Part shown: piece by piece, positions 1 through 6,393 of the stretch
Layout of the letters: each line of letters starts with the position of its first letter
Numbering within the stretch: position 1 is the first letter of the stretch
Source of the DNA: Acidimicrobiaceae bacterium
Lineage (GTDB): Bacteria; Actinomycetota; Acidimicrobiia; Acidimicrobiales; MedAcidi-G1
Length of the DNA stretch: 27,042 nucleotides
Assembly: GCA_002699725.1 (NCBI GenBank)
Contig: PACE01000047.1
Coordinates: forward strand, 3,074 to 30,115
Reading direction: 5' to 3'
The notes under the pieces: model-generated
What the model was told of the DNA's origin: nothing
Database searches by the model: none
Seen by the model: the letters and a program-made list of their open reading frames with translations, nothing else
Made by a program: the position numbers and the translations under genes

Positions 1-829
1 CGGCCCATGCGGGCGAACTTCCCATTGCGGTACGCAGGACGCCGGTCACGGCACGCCCTCCCGTACGGGCGCCGCGGTGGGTCCGTACGCCGATCGACTC
101 CTGGAGTCGGGGTGGGATCGTGGCCACGGCGGCGTGGAGGAGTCGGTGGTAGGCGAACCGGGTGGGCCACGGCAACCGGGGGCCGGTCAGGAAGGCGATG
201 GCGTCGGCGGCGGCGGGTGACGGGGCGACCGCAGGGTGCCCGGCCAGCCAGGCGGAAAGCTCGGCGGCGGTGTCGGGAAGCGGCGAGACGCCGAGTCGTT
301 CGCCGAGTCGGACCTGTTCGGCCACGTAGGCGTCGGCATCGGCGTCGGACACGGGTGTCGCACCGTAGGCCCGATGTGCAGCGAGGAAGGAGTCGACGAG
401 GGCGTTGTGGACCCATGCTCCCATACCCGGGTCGGCGGCGTCGTAGGAGAACCCACGGTGCGAGGTGCCGCTTACGGGTCGGTGTGCGGCCCGGACGACC
501 CCGAGAGCTGTATCCACCTCGGGGAGTGACCCGTATGTCGTGGCCGTGACGTAGGCGGCGGTGCGCGAGAGCCGTCCCAGCGGATCCTCCCGATAGGCGG
601 AGTGGTCGCCGACCCCGGCGACCACCTCGGGGTGGGCGGCCTGTACGAGGAGGGAACGGATGCCGCCGACGAACGCAGCGGGATCGCTCATGAGCCACCA
701 GGTGACCGAACCGGGACCGAACAGCCCGGGATCGCCGCGGTGGTCGAAGGTGTCCGCCAGCGGATCCGGTGCGTGGCTGAAGAGCCCGACGGCCGATTCT
801 GTGATGCGCTCCCGCCAGCCCGGGCTCAC
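1..829 (-). CDS. DUF2236 / MpaB-type oxygenase family protein (3' end outside window)
   Basis: I translated this frame from the reverse complement; it is open for 276 codons from a GTG at 829 to the window edge, so the C-terminus is missing. The product looks like the DUF2236 (oxygenase MpaB / latex-clearing Lcp-like) family: a GPGSVTWW segment near residues 38-45, LLVQAAHPEVVAG with His66, GDHS with His76, then AWVHNALVDSFLAAHRA around residues 137-153. Family members are mostly helical and several bind haem b through conserved histidines; the real substrate is unknown. The GTG overlaps the stop of the upstream VOC gene (GTGA), which fixes the start and implies translational coupling. The visible length is close to the usual family size (about 280-300), so little is probably missing. 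Family call fairly sure, function not. Confidence 0.82.
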   Translation of the reverse strand, partial: MSPGWRERITESAVGLFSHAPDPLADTFDHRGDPGLFGPGSVTWWLMSDPAAFVGGIRSLLVQAAHPEVVAGVGDHSAYREDPLGRLSRTAAYVTATTYGSLPEVDTALGVVRAAHRPVSGTSHRGFSYDAADPGMGAWVHNALVDSFLAAHRAYGATPVSDADADAYVAEQVRLGERLGVSPLPDTAAELSAWLAGHPAVAPSPAAADAIAFLTGPRLPWPTRFAYHRLLHAAVATIPPRLQESIGVRTHRGARTGGRAVTGVLRTAMGSSPAWA

Positions 830-1413
830 CGCAGGCGGGTAGAGGGCATCGACCGGAGGCCACCGTCCGCCAGTTCGGCCACGGCCGGAACCGGGTCGGG
901 GTCGGCGAAGAACTGCGGGTCGTCCGGCACGAACGCCAGTGTCTCCCCGTCGACCGTCCACCAGGAGGCCTCGAGGGCGATGCCGTTGGGGTCGTGGAAG
1001 TAGATGGACCGCAGGATGTCGTGGTCGACCACGGGGGTGACCTCGCAGCCGAAGGCCACGAGCCGCTGCTGGAGGGCGACCAGGGCCGCCTCGTCGTCGA
1101 GGCCGAACGAGACGTGGTCGAACTGGATGGTTCGCGAGGAGGATGCCCCGGCCGGCTTGGCGAAGGTCTCGGCGCCGGGAACCTCGAAGAAGGCGATGGC
1201 GTTGCCGGGTCCGAGTTCGAAGAAGTAGTGCCGCATCGGCCCGGCGCGCAGGGTGGCGACGAGCGGCATGCCGAGGACTCCGACGTAGAAGCGGACCGTC
1301 GTGTCCATGTCGGGCGTGACCATTGCGAGGTGGTGCACGCCGCGCCAATCGGGATCGGCCTGCCCGTCGAGCACCGTGGCAGCCCGGACGGTCTTGTCGA
1401 CGGCGTGCTCCAT
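826..1413 (-). CDS. VOC (glyoxalase/bleomycin-resistance fold) family protein
   Basis: A 195-residue protein of the vicinal oxygen chelate superfamily. The first beta-alpha-beta-beta-beta module starts at GVHHLAMVTPDMDTTVRFY and has the typical FYVGVLGMPLV; the second starts at FDHVSFGLDDE and ends with IYFHDPNGIALE, the usual family C-terminal motif with a likely metal-ligand Glu. Such proteins are metal-dependent dioxygenases, lyases, isomerases or resistance proteins, and sequence alone does not choose between them. I prefer the ATG at 1413 because the fold begins soon after it; an in-frame GTG at 1449 would add 12 unremarkable residues. The stop overlaps the start of the following DUF2236 gene by 4 bp, so the pair may act together in one oxidative pathway (inference). 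Confidence 0.85.
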   Translation of the reverse strand: MEHAVDKTVRAATVLDGQADPDWRGVHHLAMVTPDMDTTVRFYVGVLGMPLVATLRAGPMRHYFFELGPGNAIAFFEVPGAETFAKPAGASSSRTIQFDHVSFGLDDEAALVALQQRLVAFGCEVTPVVDHDILRSIYFHDPNGIALEASWWTVDGETLAFVPDDPQFFADPDPVPAVAELADGGLRSMPSTRLR

Positions 1414-1457
1414 GTGCGCAGTCTCGCAGCACCGTCCGCCGACCGCCACCTGCCTGG

Positions 1458-2387
1458 TCAGCCTTCGGTGGTGGAGGCCTCTTCCTCGACGGGCGCCGTG
1501 GTGGTCGGGGCGGACAGGCCCTCCTGGCCCTCGGGCAGTACGAGGAACTCGATGCGGCGGTTCCGTGCCTTGCCCTCCCGGGTGAGGTTGTCGGCCACCG
1601 GGTCGTATTCGCCCATGCCGAGTGGGGTGAGGCGCTCGGCCTCGACGCCTCGGGCGATCAGTTGGGCGCGGACCGCCTCGGCCCGGATCCGCGACAGGGT
1701 GAGGTTGGCGTCCTCCTCGCCGTCGCTGTCGGTGTGGCCGATGATCTGGACGCGTACCGACGGGTTGGCGACGAGGAACTCGGCGATCAACTCGAGGGTG
1801 GGGACCGAGTCCTCGGTGATGCGGTCGCCGCCGCTCCCGAACTGGATCGGCGTCCGGGCCGCCGCTGCGCTCAGGCGGGCCTGGAGGAGCAGGTCTGCCT
1901 GGTTGGCGGGCAGGTCGGGCGACTCGTCCTCGGGGACCACCTCTTCCACGATGGGCGCCGGCACGACGATCAGGTTCTCGACCCCGACGACACTGGATTG
2001 CGCCTGGGCGACCCGGGTTGCAGCCACCTTGAGGTCGTCGGAGGCCAGCCGTCCACGGAGCACGACGGTCCAGTCGACCACCTGCACCTCGACCGTCGGC
2101 AGCCCTGCCCGGACCATCGCCGCCTGGACCTGGCTGGAGAGGTCCTGTTGCTCGTCGACGGGGCCCTCGCTCCCGGTGCCGCCGACGGCGACGATGACGA
2201 AGAATCCGATCAGCAGGACGATGAGGAGCAGGGTCCGTCGCTCGGCGACCAGTTCGGTGAGGCGACTGCGTCGGGGTGGCCCGTGGCCACGCGTTCCGCC
2301 ATGGCGCCGGCCGGCGCCGAATCCCGGCCCCATGCGGCGGCCGCGACGTCCTCGGCGGTCGCGCGGGTCGCGCATCCAGCCTGTCAT
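1458..2387 (-). CDS. membrane-anchored BON + OmpA-family protein
   Basis: 309 residues. An Arg-rich cytoplasmic N-terminus (1-50) leads into one hydrophobic helix at about 53-69 (LLLIVLLIGFFVIVAVGG), with no signal-peptidase site. A BON-like module follows at about 83-142 (VEVQVVDWTVVLRGRL, then VVGVENLIVV), then an acidic Pro/Glu linker (143-165) and an OmpA/MotB-type C-terminal domain at about 175-285. That domain carries IIGHTDSDG (Asp220), SRIRAEAV and KARNRRIEF, the motifs by which this family binds peptidoglycan. The Thr/Pro/Glu-rich tail resembles low-complexity cell-wall linkers. The likely role is anchoring the membrane to peptidoglycan. Start is ATG at 2387; a second in-frame ATG at 2375 is possible. 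No strong Shine-Dalgarno is visible, and the preceding 117 bp (2388-2504) hold no feature I can name. Confidence 0.85.
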   Translation of the reverse strand: MTGWMRDPRDRRGRRGRRMGPGFGAGRRHGGTRGHGPPRRSRLTELVAERRTLLLIVLLIGFFVIVAVGGTGSEGPVDEQQDLSSQVQAAMVRAGLPTVEVQVVDWTVVLRGRLASDDLKVAATRVAQAQSSVVGVENLIVVPAPIVEEVVPEDESPDLPANQADLLLQARLSAAAARTPIQFGSGGDRITEDSVPTLELIAEFLVANPSVRVQIIGHTDSDGEEDANLTLSRIRAEAVRAQLIARGVEAERLTPLGMGEYDPVADNLTREGKARNRRIEFLVLPEGQEGLSAPTTTAPVEEEASTTEG

Positions 2388-2504
2388 CGGCTGCCGGTCA
2401 TGGGTGGTCGCTTCCGGTGTCGATGCCTCCAGCCTGCCGGATCGGACGGCTGGTCACGCACGTGGCTCCCTCACCGGCCCCTTCGACCGGTCAGAGTCCG
2501 GAAA

Positions 2505-3374
2505 TCAGACCTCGGCGAGGGGGGAGACGACCTCTTCGCCGAATCGGGCGAGGGACTCCTCGGGGTCTCCCCAGAACAGGAAGGCGGGGACTATCAGGCG
2601 GGTGACGCCCTTGGCGGCCAGTTCGGCGGCCCGGTCGACGGCAGAGGCGTCCATGACACCCTCGCCGCCCCAGATGACCTCGATGTCCGCCGGGTCGCGG
2701 TTGTGGGCCTCCGCTTCGCGGTGCATCGCGTCGAGCAGGGCGTCGAGGTCGCCCTTGGCGGGGAAGAAGCCGTCGCCTAGGCGGCCGGCTCGACGGGCAG
2801 CGGCCTCGCTGTGGCCGCCGACGATGATCGGAACGGATCCGTTGGCGGGCTTGGGGTTGCTCGACACCTGGTCGAACGACGTGAACTCGCCGTCGAACGA
2901 CACCTTGTCGCCGCTCCAGAGGGTGCGCATCGCGGCGACGTACTCGTCGGTGCGGGCGGCCCGGTGTTCCCACGGGATGCCGAGGGCATCGAACTCCTCG
3001 CGCAGCCAACCCACGCCGATGCCGAGGTCGACTCGGCCACCGCTCATGGCGTCGAGGGTGCCGAGTTCCTTGGCCAGCACGACCGGGTTGCGCTCGGGGA
3101 GGATGAGAATGCCGGTGGCGAGGCGCAGTCGGGTGGTGTGGGCGGCGGCCCAGGTCAGCCAGATGAGGGGATCGGTGAGCGGAGTGTCTGACGCCATGGC
3201 CATCTTCCCGCTGTCGTCGTAGGGGTAGGCCGACTGGTAGGCCTCGGGGAAGACGACGTGTTCGACAGTCCAGAGGGCATCGAAACCGGCGGCCTCGGCG
3301 TGGGTGGCGATGGCGGTACAGCCCTCGGCGGTACCGAACGGACCGGCGTTGGCGAACATGATGCCGACTTTCAT
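2505..3374 (-). CDS. LLM-class F420-dependent oxidoreductase (Rv2161c-like)
   Basis: 289 residues with a bacterial-luciferase-like TIM barrel. Visible are the opening strand KVGIMFANAGPFG, AEAAGFDALWTVEHVVFP, LRLATGILILPERNP, the signature TLDAMSGGRVDLGIGVGWLREEF, and PIIVGGHSEAAARRAGRLGDGFF. These match F420-dependent enzymes of the Rv2161c subfamily better than FMN luciferases, although cofactor choice is inferred from family likeness. The substrate is unknown; members reduce or oxidise alcohols, imines and other carbonyl-type groups. I start at the ATG at 3374, whose product begins directly on the first barrel strand; an in-frame extension to 3461 would overlap the crotonase gene. It lies 47 bp downstream of the crotonase on the same strand, so the two are probably cotranscribed. 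Confidence 0.88.
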   Translation of the reverse strand: MKVGIMFANAGPFGTAEGCTAIATHAEAAGFDALWTVEHVVFPEAYQSAYPYDDSGKMAMASDTPLTDPLIWLTWAAAHTTRLRLATGILILPERNPVVLAKELGTLDAMSGGRVDLGIGVGWLREEFDALGIPWEHRAARTDEYVAAMRTLWSGDKVSFDGEFTSFDQVSSNPKPANGSVPIIVGGHSEAAARRAGRLGDGFFPAKGDLDALLDAMHREAEAHNRDPADIEVIWGGEGVMDASAVDRAAELAAKGVTRLIVPAFLFWGDPEESLARFGEEVVSPLAEV

Positions 3375-3421
3375 ATTGGTATCCAGTCGTCGAGGGAGAG
3401 TTCCTGAGTCTCGCGGTGTGT

Positions 3422-4228
3422 CTAGCGGCCCTGCCAGTCGGGCGGTCGCTTCTCGGACCATGCCCGGCGGCCCTCGGCGGCGTCGTCGGTGGCGGCGGCC
3501 ACCCGGCGCATGGTCTCGCCGAAGCGGACGGCCTCGGCCCAGGGCATCGTGGCGGTGCGTGTCGCCACCTCCTTGGTGGCCCGGGCGGCCAGCGGGGCGG
3601 CCCGGCAGAGGCGCCCGGCGAGTGCCCGTGCCTCGTCCATGACTTGGTCGCCGGGCACGACCTTCCAGGCCAGGCCGATCTCCCTCGCCCGCTCGGCGTC
3701 GATGGGCTCGCCGGTGAGGAGGAGCTCCATGGCGTCGGCCCAGGCGACCTTCCGGGGCATGCGGATGGCCCCCACGATGGTGGGGATGCCGATGGTGACC
3801 TCGGGCCAGGAGAAGGTGGCGTGGTCGGCGGCGATGACGAAGTCGCAGGCGGCGGCGGCGGTGAGCCCGTAGCCGATGCAGTGGCCGTTGACGGCGGCGA
3901 TGGTGGGCTTGAACACCTCGAGGCCCGACTCGAAGGAGTTCACGGTAGGCATCTCCCAGAAGGTGCCGGGGAACTCGCCGACCGATCCGGTGCCGTCCCT
4001 CAGGTCGGCTCCGGCACAGAACGCCTTGTCGCCGGCGCCGGTGACGATCCCGACCCAGGCCTCCTCGTCGGCGACGAAACGCTCCCAGGCGGCGTTGAGG
4101 TCGCGCCGCAGGGCGCCGTTGACGGCGTTGAGCGCCTCGGGCCGGTTGTATGTGATCGTGGCGACGTGCCCGAGCCGTTCGTACGTGGCGGCCTCGCCGT
4201 GCGGCCCGTCGTGTTTGGAATCACCCAT
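3422..4228 (-). CDS. enoyl-CoA hydratase/isomerase (crotonase) family protein
   Basis: 268 residues, the usual size for a single-domain crotonase. NRPEALNAVNGAL near residue 28, AFCAGADL at 69-75 (first oxyanion-hole strand) and GHCIGYGLTAAAACDF at 115-130 (second) identify the fold, which binds acyl-CoA thioesters. Aligned by eye to rat mitochondrial enoyl-CoA hydratase, catalytic Glu164 is kept (Glu143 in FSWPEVTIG), but the position of Glu144 is Thr123. It may therefore not be a standard hydratase; an isomerase, hydrolase or other crotonase reaction is possible. The ATG at 4228 has no clear Shine-Dalgarno but has a TACCGT box 6 nt upstream. It diverges from the amidohydrolase at 4322 and shares the operator-like palindrome with it. 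Confidence 0.9.
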   Translation of the reverse strand: MGDSKHDGPHGEAATYERLGHVATITYNRPEALNAVNGALRRDLNAAWERFVADEEAWVGIVTGAGDKAFCAGADLRDGTGSVGEFPGTFWEMPTVNSFESGLEVFKPTIAAVNGHCIGYGLTAAAACDFVIAADHATFSWPEVTIGIPTIVGAIRMPRKVAWADAMELLLTGEPIDAERAREIGLAWKVVPGDQVMDEARALAGRLCRAAPLAARATKEVATRTATMPWAEAVRFGETMRRVAAATDDAAEGRRAWSEKRPPDWQGR

Positions 4229-4234
4229 CCCCGG

Positions 4235-4240
4235 ACGGTA
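4235..4240 (-). promoter_or_regulatory. candidate -10 box for a leaderless crotonase transcript
   Basis: TACCGT on the minus strand, with 6 nt between it and the ATG at 4228, and no Shine-Dalgarno. The spacing would place transcription start at or next to the start codon. Weak alone; it fits a pattern seen at four other genes here. Confidence 0.35.
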
Positions 4241-4286
4241 GCGGAGGGTTGTCGGGCTGGACTCGCCGGACCGCTGAAGTCCCGCC

Positions 4287-4292
4287 TAGAAT
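4287..4292 (+). promoter_or_regulatory. candidate -10 box (TAGAAT) for the amidohydrolase
   Basis: TAGAAT matches the sigma-A-type -10 consensus at five of six positions and lies 29 nt before the ATG at 4322. Transcription would start near 4299, inside the adjacent palindrome. No good -35 is visible at 16-18 nt spacing. Confidence 0.45.
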
Positions 4293-4308
4293 CTGACGGA
4301 CCGTCAGA
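4292..4308. promoter_or_regulatory. perfect palindromic operator (TetR-type architecture)
   Basis: TCTGACGG-A-CCGTCAGA is a perfect inverted repeat of 8-bp arms with a 1-bp centre. It overlaps the last base of the candidate -10 box and the predicted transcription start of the amidohydrolase, and lies in the 93-bp region between two divergent genes, a classic repressor position. A relative matching at 13 of 17 positions lies at 14230-14246. The regulator is not encoded here; assignment to a TetR-family repressor is inferred from symmetry and catabolic context only. Confidence 0.6.
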
Positions 4309-4321
4309 AACTGGACATTGC

Positions 4322-5554
4322 ATGACCGACACCGCTGCACGCACTCCTATCCCCCGGATCATCAGCGTCGACGACCACATCGTCGAGCCGCCCCACCTCT
4401 GGCAGGCCTGGCTGCCCGAAAGGTTCCGCGAGCGCGGTCCCCGCGTCGAACGTCGGCGCCTCGGCGAGATGAAGTGGGTGGGCGGCGCCAAGATGTACGA
4501 GTACGAACTCGACGCCCCCGACGCCCCGTGGTGCGACGTCTGGTTCTTCGAGGACCTCGTGCATCCCAACAAGCGCCACGTGGCCGCCGTCGGCTTCGAC
4601 CGCGACGAGATGACGCTCTCGCCCATCACCTACGACGAGATGCGCCCCGGCTGCTATGAGCCGAAGGCCCGGGTGGCCGACATGGCCGCCAACCACGTCG
4701 ACGTGTCGCTGTCGTTCCCGACCTTCCCCCGCTTCTGCGGCCAGACCTTCTGGGAGGCCTCCGACCACGAACTCGGCCTCGCCTGCGTGAAGGCCTACAA
4801 CGACTTCATGGTCGAGGAGTGGTGCGGTGACTCGGGCGGGGCGCTGGTGCCGCTCATCATCATCCCCCTCTGGGACGTCGACCTGGCCGCCGCCGAGGTG
4901 CGCCGCAACGCCGAGCGGGGCTGCCACGCCGTGTGCTTCTCGGAGATCGCCCCCAACCTCGGGCTGCCGTCCATCCACACGGGCTACTGGGACCCCTTCT
5001 TCGCCGCCTGCGCCGAGACCGGGACCGTCGTGTGCATGCACATCGGCTCGTCATCGAAGATGCCGGCCGCCTCGCCCGATGCCCCACCGGCGGTCGCCGC
5101 CTCGCTGAGCTTCAACAACGCCATCGCCTCGCTCAGCGACTTCCTGTTCTCGGGCGTGCTGGTGCGGTTCCCCGAACTGGTCCTGGCCTACAGCGAGGGC
5201 CAGATCGGCTGGATCCCCTACATCCTGGAGCGGGCCGACGACGTTTGGAAGGAGCATCGGGCGTGGGGTGGCGTGGCCGACCTCGTTCCGGAGCCGCCAT
5301 CCACCTACTACTACCGGCAGGTCTACGGCTGCTTCTTCCGGGACAACCATGGTCTCGCCTCGCTCGACGAGGTCGGGGTCGACAACATCACGTTCGAGAC
5401 CGACTATCCGCACACCGACTCCACCTGGCCGGACACGAAGCAGGTGGCCGAAGACATGATGGGCCACCTGCCCGCCGACGTGGTGTGGAAGATCGTGCGG
5501 GGCAACGCTGCCCGGATGCTCCACCTCGACATCGAGGCGCCTCCCAGGCCCTGA
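4322..5554 (+). CDS. amidohydrolase-2 (ACMSD-like) family metal-dependent hydrolase
   Basis: 410 residues. This is the long actinobacterial type of amidohydrolase_2 protein, a TIM-barrel metal enzyme related to aminocarboxymuconate-semialdehyde decarboxylase and to hydrolases of ring-cleavage products. It opens with IISVDDHIVEPPHLW (His19 in the N-terminal metal motif, here DxH), has the barrel histidine His240 in VVCMHIGSSS, and ends with ITFETDYPHTDSTWP carrying the conserved Asp361. The middle segment YSEGQIGWIPYILERAD is also typical. The substrate cannot be read from sequence. The ATG at 4322 lies 13 bp past the palindrome, whose repressor would be expected to control it. Downstream, 53 bp separate it from the HD-domain gene. 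Confidence 0.88.
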   Translation: MTDTAARTPIPRIISVDDHIVEPPHLWQAWLPERFRERGPRVERRRLGEMKWVGGAKMYEYELDAPDAPWCDVWFFEDLVHPNKRHVAAVGFDRDEMTLSPITYDEMRPGCYEPKARVADMAANHVDVSLSFPTFPRFCGQTFWEASDHELGLACVKAYNDFMVEEWCGDSGGALVPLIIIPLWDVDLAAAEVRRNAERGCHAVCFSEIAPNLGLPSIHTGYWDPFFAACAETGTVVCMHIGSSSKMPAASPDAPPAVAASLSFNNAIASLSDFLFSGVLVRFPELVLAYSEGQIGWIPYILERADDVWKEHRAWGGVADLVPEPPSTYYYRQVYGCFFRDNHGLASLDEVGVDNITFETDYPHTDSTWPDTKQVAEDMMGHLPADVVWKIVRGNAARMLHLDIEAPPRP

Positions 5555-5594
5555 TTCCCGGCGGACCTCCCCCGGCTCACCTGTGCCGGTTCCG

Positions 5595-5600
5595 TAGACT
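5595..5600 (+). promoter_or_regulatory. candidate -10 box for a leaderless HD-protein transcript
   Basis: TAGACT sits exactly 7 nt before the ATG at 5608 with no Shine-Dalgarno between, placing transcription start at about the A of the ATG. The same hexamer precedes the GTG of the gene at 10214. Confidence 0.45.
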
Positions 5601-5607
5601 CCCGGAC

Positions 5608-6384
5608 ATGTCCGACCCGACCGCAGGTGCCGACCGCCTGTCCACGATCCTGCTCGAGCCCGACTGTGCGCCCGGGCTCTGGGCGTCGGTCGACTCCGGC
5701 GAGATGGACCACCTCATCCCCGAACTCCTCCTGTTGCGCATGGAGCAGGACCCCATCCACCGGCACAAGGACGTGCTCGCCCACACCATCGCCGTCGTCT
5801 CCAAGACCGAGCCCGAGATCACGGTTCGCCTGGGCGCCCTGTTCCACGACATCGGCAAGCCGCGCACCCGTTCCTTCGAGCACGGCGAGGTGACCTTCCG
5901 ACACCACGAGGCCGTCGGGGCCCGCATGGCCCGCAAGCGCCTCGCCACACTCGGCTACGAGGAGCAACTCGTCGAGGAGGTGGTCGAGATGGTCCGGTTG
6001 TCGGGCCGCTTCAAGGGCTACTCCGACGGCTGGTCCGACTCGGCGGTCCGGCGTTACGCACGTGATGCCGGGCCGCTGCTCGGCAGGCTCAACCACATGA
6101 TCCGGTGCGACTGCACCACCCGCAACCGGGAGAAGGCAGCCGGCATCCAGGCGGCCATGGACGACCTCGAGACACGAATCCAGTCGCTCGCCGAAGAGGA
6201 ACGCCGCGCCGCCGAGCGCCCCGGCCTCGACGGACAGGTCGTGATGGAGCACCTCGGACTCGAACCGGGCCGCGAGATCGGCGAGGCGCTGGCGTTCCTG
6301 CTGGCGATCAAGCGGTCGGCGGGTGACCTCGAGACCGAAGAACTGCTGCGGCGACTCGACGCCTGGTGGGCCGAGCGGACCTGA
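5608..6384 (+). CDS. free-standing HD-domain protein resembling the C-terminal half of CCA tRNA nucleotidyltransferase
   Basis: 258 residues. The metal-binding HD motif is LFHDIGKPRTR (His80-Asp81), with DPIHRHKDVLAHT before it (His51, His59) and VTFRHHEAVGARMARKRL after it (His99, His100). SDSAVRRYARDAGPLLGRL, RCDCTTRNREKA and PGLDGQVVMEHLGL continue the match, by recollection of the family, to the C-terminal region of actinobacterial CCA-adding/poly(A) polymerase-like enzymes of about 480 residues. The N-terminal nucleotidyltransferase head, with its Gly-Ser and Asp-x-Asp motifs, is absent here, and the sequence before the ATG is the unrelated amidohydrolase. The protein could still be a metal-dependent phosphohydrolase. 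The start at 5608 is supported by a -10-like box 7 nt upstream. It converges on the acyltransferase with a 9-bp gap. Confidence 0.82.
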   Translation: MSDPTAGADRLSTILLEPDCAPGLWASVDSGEMDHLIPELLLLRMEQDPIHRHKDVLAHTIAVVSKTEPEITVRLGALFHDIGKPRTRSFEHGEVTFRHHEAVGARMARKRLATLGYEEQLVEEVVEMVRLSGRFKGYSDGWSDSAVRRYARDAGPLLGRLNHMIRCDCTTRNREKAAGIQAAMDDLETRIQSLAEEERRAAERPGLDGQVVMEHLGLEPGREIGEALAFLLAIKRSAGDLETEELLRRLDAWWAERT

Positions 6385-6393
6385 GGGATGGGC

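Noticed and set aside
994..3222. A 742-codon plus-strand open frame across the VOC, OmpA and LLM genes
   Set aside because: It lies antisense to three well-supported genes and has the Arg/Ser/Pro-rich composition of GC-rich shadow frames, with no recognisable domain.
4933..5607. Upstream extension of the HD-domain frame that might have held the missing nucleotidyltransferase head
   Set aside because: It is the +1 shadow of the amidohydrolase gene, Arg-rich, with none of the nucleotidyltransferase motifs; a frameshifted head is therefore not supported.
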